Numbered from the stretch's first letter, positions 1 to 8,694 are shown. The stretch is DNA of 64,000 nucleotides from Labrenzia sp. VG12 (GCF_002237595.1 NZ_CP022529.1:4301001-4365000), one strand, 5' to 3'. The notes: generated by a model not told the origin, from the letters alone. Translations and numbers: made by a program.

Positions 1-400
1 GTTTGCCGAACACTTCCCGCAGCACGTAGGCCGCGCGTTCCTTCGGGCTGAGCCGTTCCAGCAACAGCAAAAAGGCCGTTGTCAGCGACTGGGCCCGCTC
101 CAGGTCGATTTCGGGGTCTGACCCGGCATCGACCTGGAGCGGTTCGGGGATCCACGGGCCGACATAGTCGACCCGTTTCCGGTGCGCCGCCTTGAGCGCG
201 TCCAGACAGCAATTGGTGCAAACCGTTGTCAGAAAGGCTTCCCGATTGGCTATCGAGGCTTTTTCCGTGCCCTGCCATTTCAGAAACGTGTCCTGGACCG
301 CATCCTCGGCATCCGCCATGGAGCCGAGCATGCGGTAGGCCAGCCCCAGAAGGCGCGGGCGCATGGTTTCGAATGGATCGCTGTCCGGACCTGTCATCAT
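1..400 (-). CDS. ECF41-type RNA polymerase sigma factor (3' part missing)
   Basis: Sigma-70 family factor of the extracytoplasmic-function type, which would direct RNA polymerase to a small regulon. About 133 N-terminal residues are visible; the rest lies beyond the left edge. Region 2 is recognisable (RMLGSMADAEDAVQDTFLKW), then a linker and the beginning of region 4 (LSPKERAAYVLREVFGK), a pattern typical of SigJ/ECF41 proteins, which normally end in a SnoaL-like domain that cannot be seen here. Two consecutive ATG codons (400 and 397) could start it. It begins 15 bp after the stop of the AhpD-like gene, so the two form one operon. The ECF41 assignment is supported by the partner gene and the promoter at 890-916; it is still an inference because the C-terminus is absent. 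Confidence 0.88.
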   Translation of the reverse strand, partial: MMTGPDSDPFETMRPRLLGLAYRMLGSMADAEDAVQDTFLKWQGTEKASIANREAFLTTVCTNCCLDALKAAHRKRVDYVGPWIPEPLQVDAGSDPEIDLERAQSLTTAFLLLLERLSPKERAAYVLREVFGK

Positions 401-415
401 GAAGGCTGCCTTCCG

Positions 416-847
416 TCAGTGGTTGGACACCTGGACCCGGTTCCACAGGTTGATCATGGCAACGGCGGCCGTGATCGCACTGATCTCGGCATCGCTGAAG
501 TGATTGCGCAGATCGGACCTGAGCCACTCGTAGTCCGTTTTGGGGTCAAGGCTGGTCAGCGCCTCGGTCCAGGCGAAGGCGGCCTTTTCCGCCGGCGTGA
601 AATCATCGACATGCCGCCAGACCACAACGCGCTGCAGCCGCTCCTGGGTCTCGCCATCGGTCAGCGCTTCCTCGGTATGCATCTTGACGCAATAGGCGCA
701 CTGGTTGATCTGCGAGGCGCGCAGATCGATCAGGTGCCGCAATTTCGGCTCCAGTTCCGCCTTGCCGATCGCACCGCTCGCGGCAACGAAGCATTTCACG
801 ATGTCCGGGACGTTCTGGTAGTGATTGATGGCCGTTGAAGTTGTCAT
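416..847 (-). CDS. AhpD-like carboxymuconolactone decarboxylase family protein
   Basis: Small (143 aa) alkylhydroperoxidase-like protein. The redox motif of the AhpD fold is present: Cys-Ala-Tyr-Cys-x3-His within NQCAYCVKMHTEEA, preceded by the proton-relay region typical of the family. Such proteins detoxify peroxides or act as partners of ECF41 sigma factors (the 'COE' group: carboxymuconolactone decarboxylase, oxidoreductase, epimerase). The start at 847 (MTTSTAINHY) is chosen because the longer reading upstream has no family similarity and runs through the promoter. The gene is first in an operon with the sigma factor at 1-400. Substrate is unknown. Confidence 0.9.
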   Translation of the reverse strand: MTTSTAINHYQNVPDIVKCFVAASGAIGKAELEPKLRHLIDLRASQINQCAYCVKMHTEEALTDGETQERLQRVVVWRHVDDFTPAEKAAFAWTEALTSLDPKTDYEWLRSDLRNHFSDAEISAITAAVAMINLWNRVQVSNH

Positions 848-889
848 GTGTGTCTTCCGTCCTTGGTTGCAATATGGGGACACAGGGAT

Positions 890-916
890 GACGAGCGAAG
901 GCTTTCGTCTGTGACA
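890..916 (-). promoter_or_regulatory. ECF41-consensus promoter
   Basis: On the minus strand TGTCACA (916-910) and CGTC (893-890) are separated by exactly 16 bp. This matches the published ECF41 promoter consensus (TGTCACA-N16-CGTC). It lies 42 bp upstream of the AhpD start codon, so the sigma factor at 1-400 probably drives its own operon. Confidence 0.75.
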
Positions 917-1004
917 TGAGGGTAAGATTTTTTTCTCACCGTTTGTCATTCCGCTTGTTGCGGGAGGACAACTGAGACCTTTGTGAAGGCTGGAAAGGGC
1001 CTCA

Positions 1005-2339
1005 TCAGGCCGGTAGGGCCTCTTCCTTGCCGAGACCGTATTTGCGCATCTTTTCATAGAGCGCCTTGCGGGAGAGGCCGAGGGTCTCGTAGGTCGGTTT
1101 GATGGCGCCGTCATTGCGCTTCAGTTCCGCAGCGATCAGGGCCCGTTCATAGGCGGCGACCCGTTCGAAGAGCGTGCTGCCCGCATCTCCCGTTGGCTCT
1201 GTGACCTCTTCCACGCCAAGCACGAAACGGTCGGCGACATTGCGCAATTCGCGCACATTGCCGGGCCAGTCGCGGGCCATCAGGCCGGCCAGGTAGTCTT
1301 CACCGATATCGGGGATCTCGCGCCGGTAGCGCGCACGGGCTTCAACGGCCAGATGCCGGAACAGGAGCGGGATATCCTGCAGCCGGTCCCGAAGGGGCGG
1401 TATGGAGACGTTGACGACGTTCAGCCTGTAGAAGAGATCGAGGCGGAACCGCCCTTCCTTGCCGGCCGCCTCAAGGTCATCCTTGGTTGCTGCGATAAAC
1501 CGCACGTCCAGTTCGATGGCCTTGTTGGATCCGAGCCGCTCGATGGTCCGGGTCTCGATCACACGCAGCAGCTTGACCTGCAGTTCCAGGGGCATGGATT
1601 CGATTTCGTCCAGAAACACTGTGCCGCCATGGGCGTGTTCCAGTTTGCCGATGCGCTGGCCGCTGGCGCCGGTGAAGGCGCCTTTTTCGTGCCCGAACAG
1701 CTCCGATTCGATGATTTCGGCAGGCAATGCGCCGCAATTGAGCGCCACAAACGGCTTGTCGGCGCGCGGGCCTTCATCATGCAGGGCCCTGGCAACGACT
1801 TCCTTGCCGGAGCCGGTCTCGCCGAGGATCAGGACATCGGCGTCGGTTGTCGCTAGCGCCGTGACATTGCGGCGAAGCAGGTCCATGGCCGGTGTCCGCC
1901 CGACGAGACGGCTTTCCAGGCCGGTCCGGTCTGCCAGTTCCTCGCGCAGCTTGCGGTTTTCCAGAACCAGCCGGCGCTTGTCGAGAGCGCGTTCCACGAC
2001 GGAGGCCAGATGGGAAACGGAAAACGGTTTTTCCAGAAAGTCATAGGCACCGGCCCGCATGGCCTCGACCGCCAGTGGTACGTCGCCATGGCCGGTGATC
2101 AGCACCACCGGCAGGGCCGGATCGATCTCGAAGGCCTTTTTCATCACCTGGAAACCGTCTGTGCCCGGCATGCGGATGTCGGTCACCAGCACGCCGTAGA
2201 AATCCCGGTTGACCTTTTCCAGGGCGTCTTCCGGCGCACCTGTTGCAAAAACGTCCTGGCCGGAAAGCTCCAGTCCCTGGCTCAGGGATCCGCGCAGATC
2301 CTCCTCGTCGTCTATCAAAAGGACGGTTGCGTGATCCAT
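1005..2339 (-). CDS. dctD: sigma-54-dependent response regulator, DctD type
   Basis: Activator of sigma-54 transcription, 444 aa. Domains in order: receiver (about 1-120; acidic pocket LLIDDEED, phospho-acceptor Asp54 in VTDIRMPG), AAA+ domain (about 145-375; Walker A GETGSGKE, sigma-54 contact loop GAFTGA, Walker B-like GGTVFLDEIE) and a Fis-type helix-turn-helix at the end (ETLGLSRKALYEKMRKYG). The start at 2339 (MDHATVLLIDDEE) gives the usual family length; a longer reading adds unrelated residues overlapping dctB. It follows the histidine kinase dctB by 10 bp and is its cognate regulator. In rhizobia DctBD activates C4-dicarboxylate uptake genes; no dctA or TRAP transporter is in this window. 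Confidence 0.93.
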   Translation of the reverse strand: MDHATVLLIDDEEDLRGSLSQGLELSGQDVFATGAPEDALEKVNRDFYGVLVTDIRMPGTDGFQVMKKAFEIDPALPVVLITGHGDVPLAVEAMRAGAYDFLEKPFSVSHLASVVERALDKRRLVLENRKLREELADRTGLESRLVGRTPAMDLLRRNVTALATTDADVLILGETGSGKEVVARALHDEGPRADKPFVALNCGALPAEIIESELFGHEKGAFTGASGQRIGKLEHAHGGTVFLDEIESMPLELQVKLLRVIETRTIERLGSNKAIELDVRFIAATKDDLEAAGKEGRFRLDLFYRLNVVNVSIPPLRDRLQDIPLLFRHLAVEARARYRREIPDIGEDYLAGLMARDWPGNVRELRNVADRFVLGVEEVTEPTGDAGSTLFERVAAYERALIAAELKRNDGAIKPTYETLGLSRKALYEKMRKYGLGKEEALPA

Positions 2340-2349
2340 GAGGGCCTTT

Positions 2350-4134
2350 CTATTCGGCTGCCAGGGCGGTTTCGTCGGCAATGGGCAGGCGCATGGTGAA
2401 CCGCGCGCCGCCTTCATCGAGGTTGGTCGCTTTCAGCGAGCCGGAAAAGTCATGGACGATTTTATAGGCAATCGACAAGCCCAGTCCGAGTCCAGCGCCG
2501 ACATCCTTGGTGGTAAAGAAGGGATCGAAGATCTGGGGCAAGACATCAGCATCAATGCCGGGGCCGTTGTCGCTGACGGTCAGCACGGCTTCCTGGTTGT
2601 CGCGTTTCAACGTCAGTGTCACATGTGGCAGCGGACTGCCGCTGACAGCATCGACGGCATTCGACAGGAGGTTGATGACCACCTGCTCCAGGCGGATGCG
2701 CCCGCCTTTGACGATAATGTCGGCGTCGGGCAGGTCCAGCGACAGATCCACTTTCTTCTGCTTGATCTGCGGCTGCAGCAGGAGCGTTGCCTCGTCGATC
2801 ACCTGGCGCAGTGACACCGGCTTGATGTCGGTGCCCGACTTGCGGGTGAAGCCCTTCAGCGTCTTGGCGATCTCGGCCATGCGGGTGACCATGCCCTCGA
2901 TGCGGCCGAGATTGGTTTTGGCTTCGCCCGCGCGCCCGCGCTCGATCAGCATGCCGGCGATTTCCGCATCCGAGCGGATGGCTGCGAGGGGCTGGTTGTA
3001 TTCATGGCTGAGCGCGGCCGACATGCGCCCCAGTGTTGCCAGCTTGGCGGCCTGCACCAGTTCGGCCTGGGTCAGGCGCAGGTTGGCCTCGGCCTGTTCG
3101 CGCTCCCGGACCTCGCGTTCCAGATGGGTGTTGGCCTTCCTGAGATCGGAGGTGCGGCTCTGAACCCGGCGTTCCAGTCGCAGTGCGGCCGCGCGCGTGC
3201 GCCGCTCCTGGCGCACAAATTCGGCGCGCCGCGCAATCAGGATGGCCAGGCCTCCGGCCATGATCACGCAGACCAGCAGGGCAACGAGCATCGCCCAGCC
3301 CGATCTCTGGCGTGCATCGGTGATGTCGACCAGGGACCGCACCTGCCAACCAAGAACAGCGACATCTTCCTTCAGCTGCATGTGATGGTCGCCTGTCGGC
3401 GCCGCAGGCAGGAGCAGTTCAACACCTTCGAACAGCGACAGGTCGGCGATATCACGCCCGAGGTTGAGCTCGGACACCAGTTTGCCCCGCCATTCGGGCA
3501 CGTTGGAGACGACAACCCGGCCGGATGTGTCGAGTGCAAAAATCGTGTCCTTGCTGAGCGCCCAGGCCTGTTCGACGTCATCCAGGCTGACGCGGACAGC
3601 CAGAACGCCGGTAATCTCGTTCCCCTGCCTGAGGGGCGAGGCGAAGACGTAGTTCGAGGCACGGACCGGGGTCCCGGGCAGCAACTGCCGGCCAAGCTGA
3701 CCCTGGAGGGCGAGGTCGAATGCCTGCCGGATCTGGTCGGCGCCACCGATCGATCCAGCGGGAACACCGGCCTGGCTGGAAACGACGACATTGCCGGCTG
3801 CATCCATCAGCCAGATTTCCTCCGCGCCCGACATGCCGGCGGCTATGGCCGTGATGCCCGGGTCCTGGGGCGGCCGGCCTTCGTTCAGAAGATCGCTGAT
3901 ATCCGGACCGCGCGCCAACAGGGGCGACAGCAGTCGGAACTTGTCGAGCAGGCGTTCCAGCACGGCGGTCTGCACGGCCAGATTGGCACGTGCGCCAGTT
4001 TCCAGCTCCGCCAGCGTGATCCTGAGACTGCCAAAACCCGTCAGCCAAAGGATCAGCAGGGTCGCAAGCAGGAGCGACGCACCGATGCCGATTTTGAGCT
4101 TGCGCCAGGTCTGACGCAGGGGTTTGCGTATCAT
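2350..4134 (-). CDS. dctB: C4-dicarboxylate sensor histidine kinase, DctB type
   Basis: Membrane sensor kinase of 594 aa. A membrane segment lies near residues 15-35, followed by a periplasmic Cache-like sensing region, a second membrane segment near 295-315 (WAMLVALLVCVIMAGGLAIL), a coiled-coil (LRKANTHLEREVREREQAEA), the HisKA domain with the phospho-accepting His in ALSHEYNQPLAAIRSDAEIA, and the HATPase domain (N box NLLSNAVDAV, G boxes DNGPGI and GLGLGLSI). This is the DctB architecture: it senses external succinate, fumarate or malate and phosphorylates DctD. Start 4134 (MIRKPLRQTWRKLKIG) puts the first membrane helix at the right place. The ligand is inferred from family, not from neighbours. 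Confidence 0.92.
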   Translation of the reverse strand: MIRKPLRQTWRKLKIGIGASLLLATLLILWLTGFGSLRITLAELETGARANLAVQTAVLERLLDKFRLLSPLLARGPDISDLLNEGRPPQDPGITAIAAGMSGAEEIWLMDAAGNVVVSSQAGVPAGSIGGADQIRQAFDLALQGQLGRQLLPGTPVRASNYVFASPLRQGNEITGVLAVRVSLDDVEQAWALSKDTIFALDTSGRVVVSNVPEWRGKLVSELNLGRDIADLSLFEGVELLLPAAPTGDHHMQLKEDVAVLGWQVRSLVDITDARQRSGWAMLVALLVCVIMAGGLAILIARRAEFVRQERRTRAAALRLERRVQSRTSDLRKANTHLEREVREREQAEANLRLTQAELVQAAKLATLGRMSAALSHEYNQPLAAIRSDAEIAGMLIERGRAGEAKTNLGRIEGMVTRMAEIAKTLKGFTRKSGTDIKPVSLRQVIDEATLLLQPQIKQKKVDLSLDLPDADIIVKGGRIRLEQVVINLLSNAVDAVSGSPLPHVTLTLKRDNQEAVLTVSDNGPGIDADVLPQIFDPFFTTKDVGAGLGLGLSIAYKIVHDFSGSLKATNLDEGGARFTMRLPIADETALAAE

Positions 4135-4181
4135 GGCGCCAGTATACCGATGCCAAGGCATCCGTGAACCCGCACCAGCGT

Positions 4182-5294
4182 TTACAGCTCTTTGCGGGAA
4201 ACGTCTGTGCGTGCCGGGGCGCGCTGGCGCCGGTCGATCGCGACACTCTTGATCAGCACCGTGACGTTTCGGCCCTTGTGCAGATCGAGTTCGGCGACCG
4301 ACGCCCGGGTGATGCGTGCCCGCAATGTCTGACCCTGCACGGAACACAGAAGTTCAGCATAGGGGCCGGTTTCGCTTGATATGCTGGTGATGGTTGCGTC
4401 AAACGCGTTTCGGATCGACAGGCCTTCCGGCGGATAGAGGGCGAGAGCGACATCCCTTGCGCGGATGCGCAATCGGACTGCATCGCCGACATCCGCCGCC
4501 ATATCCGGAATCTGGAGGACGGCGCCACCGATATCGACATGGGTCAGGCCCCAGTCTGGATCGACCAATGCAACAACGCCTTCCAGCAGAGCGCCTGCTT
4601 CGTGCCGGCCGGTTGCCTTGCCGAGATCCGTTCTCGCCAGCATGTCGGCGACCGGACCAAAGGCCGGTGTCTGTCCGTCCGACAGGATCACCAGCGTGTT
4701 GGAAAGCCGCGCAACTTCTTCAATGGAGTGGCTGACATAAAGGATCGGAATGCCGGCTTCCACACACAGCCGGTCGAGATAGGGCAGGATGTCGTTGCGC
4801 CGCGCCTGGTCCAGATTGGCCAGCGGTTCATCCATGATCAGAAGCCTGGGGTCGGACAGCAGCGCTCGCCCGATGGCGACACGTTGCCGCTCGCCGCCTG
4901 ACAGCGTGCGCGGCATGCGCCGCAGCAGCTGGCCGAGACCGAGCAGGTCGGTAACTTCCTGAAAATCGCGCGTGGAGCTTCTTCGACCGGCCCACCGGGC
5001 GTAGGTCATGTTGGCTTTCACGCTCAAATGCGGAAACAGGCGGGCATCCTGAAAGACATGGCCGATCCGGCGCGCCTGCACCGGCAGATTGATGTTCTTC
5101 TCCGCGTCGAACAAAACGGTGCCGTTGACCGCAATCCGGCCGCTCAGGGGAGTGTTCAGTCCGGCAATCATGTTGGTCAGCGAGGTCTTGCCGGCACCGG
5201 ACTGGCCGAACAGAGACGTCACGCCTCCGGAGCTCTGGAACGATGCCTGCAGAGGCATCCGGCCGACCTGGCCCTTGATGTCGACGTCAAGCAT
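4182..5294 (-). CDS. modC: molybdate ABC transporter ATP-binding protein
   Basis: ATPase of the ModABC molybdate importer, 370 aa. The nucleotide-binding domain has Walker A GQSGAGKTS, signature LSGGERQ and Walker B LLIMDEPLAN, with the switch His in YVSHSIEEV. The last ~75 residues form a Mop/TOBE molybdate-binding domain (from about residue 290). It overlaps the 3' end of modB by 8 bp, so the two are translationally coupled, and modA lies just upstream in the same operon. Confidence 0.95.
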   Translation of the reverse strand: MLDVDIKGQVGRMPLQASFQSSGGVTSLFGQSGAGKTSLTNMIAGLNTPLSGRIAVNGTVLFDAEKNINLPVQARRIGHVFQDARLFPHLSVKANMTYARWAGRRSSTRDFQEVTDLLGLGQLLRRMPRTLSGGERQRVAIGRALLSDPRLLIMDEPLANLDQARRNDILPYLDRLCVEAGIPILYVSHSIEEVARLSNTLVILSDGQTPAFGPVADMLARTDLGKATGRHEAGALLEGVVALVDPDWGLTHVDIGGAVLQIPDMAADVGDAVRLRIRARDVALALYPPEGLSIRNAFDATITSISSETGPYAELLCSVQGQTLRARITRASVAELDLHKGRNVTVLIKSVAIDRRQRAPARTDVSRKEL

Positions 5295-5994
5295 GGCCGG
5301 CCCCCATGCGGTTTCGCAGCCGGCGAACCAGCAGTTCGGACGCGATCAGCGCTGCGAAGGCAACGAAGACAGCAATCAGGGTCAGACGGAAGGCCGCAAG
5401 GTCACCGCTCGGGGTCTGGGTCGCCGTATAAAGCGCCAGTGCCAATGTGCGGGTTTCCCCCGGGATGTTGGACACGAAAGTGATGGTGGCACCGAATTCG
5501 CCCATCGCCTTGGCAAAGCCGAGGATGGCACCGCCGAGAATACCTGGCAGGGCAAGTGGCAGCGTGACGGTGACAAACGCGATCAGCCGATGGGCGCCGA
5601 GCGATTTCGCCGCTTCCTCCAGCTTCGGATCAACTGCTTCGAAGGAGATCCGGATCGGCCGCACCATCAAGGGAAAGGCCATGACACCGGCCGCAAGCGC
5701 CGCACCGGTCCAGTTGAAGGCGAAGGTGAACCCGAACGTATTGTCCAGGAAAGCACCAACGGCGCCCTTGCGGCCAAACGTCAGAAGCAGAACATAACCG
5801 GTGACGACGGGGGGCAGAACCAGGGGCAGATGAACGAGGGCGTTCAGCAGACCATGGCCGGGAAAGCTGAACCTGGCCAGCACGTAGGCCATCAGGACGG
5901 CCAGTGGCAGTGCCACGCACAGCGCGGCGGCAGCGACCTTGAGCGTCAAAAGAAGCGCTTGCCATTCACTTGGCTGAAGGGTGAAAAAATCCAC
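5287..5994 (-). CDS. modB: molybdate ABC transporter permease
   Basis: Inner-membrane permease of 235 aa with about five to six hydrophobic helices. The EAA loop that contacts the ATPase is seen as KLEEAAKSLGAHRLIAFVTV around residues 140-160. Length and pattern are typical of ModB. It sits between modA (49 bp upstream) and modC (8 bp overlap) and forms the membrane channel of the importer. Confidence 0.95.
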   Translation of the reverse strand: MDFFTLQPSEWQALLLTLKVAAAALCVALPLAVLMAYVLARFSFPGHGLLNALVHLPLVLPPVVTGYVLLLTFGRKGAVGAFLDNTFGFTFAFNWTGAALAAGVMAFPLMVRPIRISFEAVDPKLEEAAKSLGAHRLIAFVTVTLPLALPGILGGAILGFAKAMGEFGATITFVSNIPGETRTLALALYTATQTPSGDLAAFRLTLIAVFVAFAALIASELLVRRLRNRMGAGHA

Positions 5995-6043
5995 GTTTGC
6001 TCAGTCTGTCGGTTCCGGTCGCAGGCAAATGTTGACTTGCCTG

Positions 6044-6802
6044 TCAGTCGTTATCGACCACAAAGCCGAAAGAGCGCAAGATCTGCTTTGCCTCCGGGCC
6101 TTCCAGAAAGGCCGTGAAGGTAGAGGCCGATGGATTGGCGTGGCCGGTTGTCGGGCCGGCCAGGTAGCGGATCGGTGGATGGCTGTCCGGCGGAAAACGG
6201 AACAGGACGGCAACACCCGGTTCGATCCGGGCATCTGTCACGTAGACAAGACCGAGCGGCGTGTCTCCGCGGGCAACGGAGGCCAGTGCAACGCGCACAT
6301 TTTCCATTGGCGCAAGCGATCCGGCAACCGCCGGCCAGAGACCCAGGCCGGTCAGGGCCTCGCTGCCATAGCGGCCGGCCGGTACCGTATCCGGGTCGGC
6401 CATGGCCAGGCGATGGCCGCCGAGAAAGGTCGCAAGGCCTTCCGGAGTAGCAGTCAGTGGACCGGCTTTTTGCTGGCCGACCAGAACAAGGGCATTCGAG
6501 GCAATGTCGCGAACCGTGTCCTCGCTGACCGCGCCGGCATCGACAACGTAATCCATCCAGTCCGCGTCGGCCGAAACGAACACGTCTGCCGGCGCGCCCG
6601 CCTCGATTTGCCGCGCAAGGGTGCCGGTTCCGGCGAACGAGAAGATCGGCGCGGTGCCGGTTTTTTCACCGTAGGCGTCCCCGATGGCTTCCATCGCTTC
6701 GCGCATGCTTGCAGCGGCAAACACGGTGAGCGGCTGATCGGCCCGGATTGGTGTCAGGCTCGACAGGACAAGGAGGAAAGCAAGAGCGAGAGTTCTGAGC
6801 AT
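6044..6802 (-). CDS. modA: molybdate-binding periplasmic protein
   Basis: Substrate-binding protein of 252 aa with a signal peptide (MLRTLALAFLLVLSSLTPIRA) followed by the ModA start of the mature protein (DQPLTVFAAASMREAMEAI). Further family motifs: FSFAGTGTLARQIEAGAPADV (oxyanion loop and hinge) and VSADADWMD. It would capture molybdate (or tungstate) for ModBC; molybdenum is needed for molybdopterin enzymes. First gene of the modABC operon. No convincing ModE-type palindrome was seen in the 170 bp upstream. Confidence 0.94.
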   Translation of the reverse strand: MLRTLALAFLLVLSSLTPIRADQPLTVFAAASMREAMEAIGDAYGEKTGTAPIFSFAGTGTLARQIEAGAPADVFVSADADWMDYVVDAGAVSEDTVRDIASNALVLVGQQKAGPLTATPEGLATFLGGHRLAMADPDTVPAGRYGSEALTGLGLWPAVAGSLAPMENVRVALASVARGDTPLGLVYVTDARIEPGVAVLFRFPPDSHPPIRYLAGPTTGHANPSASTFTAFLEGPEAKQILRSFGFVVDND

Positions 6803-6974
6803 GGGGACATGTTTCTTGACACGGAAATTTTACCTAAGCCCTTCCCGTCGCGGCTTCAATAGCTCTGGCCGTGGTTTCGGTCGCTTCCGGACGGCTCCGG
6901 TGATCATTGACCTTTTCAGTGCGCAGCCGCCTGTGTCATCAACCCTCCTTTCTTCCGAGCGATCCGAGACAACG

Positions 6975-7388
6975 ATGATGATTGAATTGAAAGTGCAAAC
7001 CCCGGACCCAGACACGTATCTGGCCCTGCGCAGCGGCGCCGGGCTCGGCGGTTACGAAAGGGATGCGGCGGAAAAAGGTCTGAAGAACAGTGTCCACGCC
7101 GTCATGCTGTTTGACGGAGACAAGCCAATCGGCATGGGCCGGCTGATCGGAGATGGCGGCCTCTTTCTGCAGGTAACGGACATTGCTGTCCTGCCGGACT
7201 ATCAGGGGCAGGGGCTCGGAAAGCGGATCATGGCGGCCCTGACGAAGTTCATCGAAACGGAACTGCCTCAAAGTGCCTATGTCAGTCTCATCGCTGACGT
7301 ACCGGCAAACCGGCTCTATGAGCAATTCGGCTTCAAGGAGACTGCACCACGTTCGGTCGGCATGTCCCGGCGGGCCAACCTGAAATAA
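6975..7388 (+). CDS. GNAT family N-acetyltransferase
   Basis: Small acetyltransferase of 137 aa. The acetyl-CoA-binding motif of the GNAT fold is clear: ITDIAVLPDYQGQGLGKRIM at about residues 68-87, followed by helix residues and the C-terminal YEQFGFKE motif. The start at 6975 (MMIELKVQTPD) is chosen because sequence upstream has no similarity and crosses the divergent modA promoter region. The substrate (amine or protein N-terminus) cannot be told. It diverges from modA. Confidence 0.88.
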   Translation: MMIELKVQTPDPDTYLALRSGAGLGGYERDAAEKGLKNSVHAVMLFDGDKPIGMGRLIGDGGLFLQVTDIAVLPDYQGQGLGKRIMAALTKFIETELPQSAYVSLIADVPANRLYEQFGFKETAPRSVGMSRRANLK

Positions 7389-7438
7389 ACCGTCCTCGGC
7401 TCGCAAATCGGGTCGTGACGGTCCGTGCTGCTGCCTAT

Positions 7439-7465
7439 GGTCTCCTCAGACAGATTGAGGAGACC
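7439..7465 (+). promoter_or_regulatory. hairpin sequestering the ribosome-binding site of the DUF1203 gene
   Basis: A perfect 10-bp inverted repeat, GGTCTCCTCA at 7439-7448 and TGAGGAGACC at 7456-7465, encloses a 7-nt loop. The right arm contains the only good Shine-Dalgarno sequence (GAGGAG, 7457-7462) for the ATG at 7470. If transcribed, the mRNA would fold and hide that site. The arms are seen directly; a regulatory role is inferred. Confidence 0.5.
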
Positions 7466-7469
7466 AGAC

Positions 7470-7937
7470 ATGTTCCAGATCCAACCCCTGCCCGCTTCCG
7501 AGTTTTCGCATCTTTACGGACTGAGCGATGCCGAACTCGCCGCCAAAAACATCCAGGTGCATTATTCTGATGGCGGTTTCCCGTGCCGGGTGTCGCTTGA
7601 AGACGTTGCCGAAGGCACGCGCGTCTTTCTGATGAACTTCGAACATCAGTCGGGCGAATCGCCCTACCGCTCACGCCACGCGATCTTCGTTGCCGATGGC
7701 GCCGAGGAATGCCATCCGGAGGCAGATACGGTGCCGGAGGTCATTGCCTGCCGTCTGCTGTCGGTCCGGGCCTTCAACCGGGCACACGAAATTGTCGATG
7801 CGGAGGTGATCGAGGGCCGCGAGGTGGACGATCAGATCAGGACGTTTTTTGAAAACCCGCAGGTCGACTACATCCACCTGCATTTTGCGCGTCGCGGCTG
7901 TTTTGCGGCCAAGGTGACACGGACGGCGTGGAGCTGA
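7470..7937 (+). CDS. DUF1203 domain-containing protein
   Basis: Cytosolic protein of 155 aa of unknown function, matching the DUF1203 pattern: an N-terminal FQIQPLP start, a central YRSRHAIFVADGA segment, RAFN..EIVDAEV, and a C-terminal DYIHLHFARRGCFAAKVTR. The start at 7470 is fixed by the GAGGAG ribosome site 8 nt upstream. The ribosome site lies in a hairpin (7439-7465). No neighbour suggests a pathway. Confidence 0.85.
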   Translation: MFQIQPLPASEFSHLYGLSDAELAAKNIQVHYSDGGFPCRVSLEDVAEGTRVFLMNFEHQSGESPYRSRHAIFVADGAEECHPEADTVPEVIACRLLSVRAFNRAHEIVDAEVIEGREVDDQIRTFFENPQVDYIHLHFARRGCFAAKVTRTAWS

Positions 7938-8046
7938 CGCTTTTCGAAATGCGTGAAACAATTCGTGCCGAAACTTGCGCTCAACACGAAGCCGGAAGAC
8001 TGCCGGTACTGGCCCAGCCGGGTCTCTAGTGTCAGGGCGCGCGGGT

Positions 8047-8694
8047 TCAATAAAGCTTGAGCAATCCCTCGGAGGTCGCTTCTTCCAGAAGCGCCTCCGG
8101 ACTTTGTGTCAGCTGGCCGTGTTTGATCATGGCATCGCCGATGTCACCGAGATCATCGGCGTTCTGCCAGCTATCGGGCTGCCAGATCTTCGACCGGATC
8201 ATCGCCTTGGGGCAATGCATGAAGGCACGTGTGACGTGCACGACGAGCGCCATGGCGGGCAGTTTGCCATCGACCGGCATCGTTTCCATCAGCTTCGGAT
8301 CCTTGACGATCCTTGCTTCTCCGGAGATGCGCAAGGTTTCACCTTTTCCCGGGATCAGGAAAATCAGGCCGATCCGCGGGTCTTTCAGCAGATTGTGGTA
8401 GCTGTCCAGGCGCCGGTTTCCCGGCCGGTCGGGAATGGCCAGCAATGTGTCGCTGAGGACCCTCACGAAGCCCGCCGGGTCGCCCTTGGGACTGACGTCG
8501 ATCACGCCGTCCGGATTGGCGGTGGCAATCATCATGAACGGCGCGCGGGCGATGAAGGACCGGCAGAGGTCATCCAGGGCGCTGATCTCCTTGACCAGCA
8601 CTTTTTCCGGGGCGGTGCCCGCATGAGCTTCCAACTCCGCCACCGTTTCGATCGTGTCAGTGAATTCGGAGAAGGGTGAACTGTTCTCTTGCAT
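8047..8694 (-). CDS. pyridoxamine 5'-phosphate oxidase family protein (flavin-binding)
   Basis: Protein of 215 aa with the split-barrel flavin-binding fold. Characteristic features: FMMIATANPDGVIDVSPKGDPAGF at about 53-76, IPDRPGNRRLDSYHNLLKDPRIGLIF with the RxGNRxxD signature, and RISGEARIV. This is the MSMEG_1061/DR2398-type subfamily of PPOX-like proteins, whose members bind FMN or related flavin cofactors; the physiological reaction is mostly unknown. It is transcribed alone, towards the DUF1203 gene. Confidence 0.85.
   Translation of the reverse strand: MQENSSPFSEFTDTIETVAELEAHAGTAPEKVLVKEISALDDLCRSFIARAPFMMIATANPDGVIDVSPKGDPAGFVRVLSDTLLAIPDRPGNRRLDSYHNLLKDPRIGLIFLIPGKGETLRISGEARIVKDPKLMETMPVDGKLPAMALVVHVTRAFMHCPKAMIRSKIWQPDSWQNADDLGDIGDAMIKHGQLTQSPEALLEEATSEGLLKLY

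Noticed and set aside
6803..6974. ModE-type operator upstream of modA.
   Set aside because: No palindrome resembling the known site was seen.
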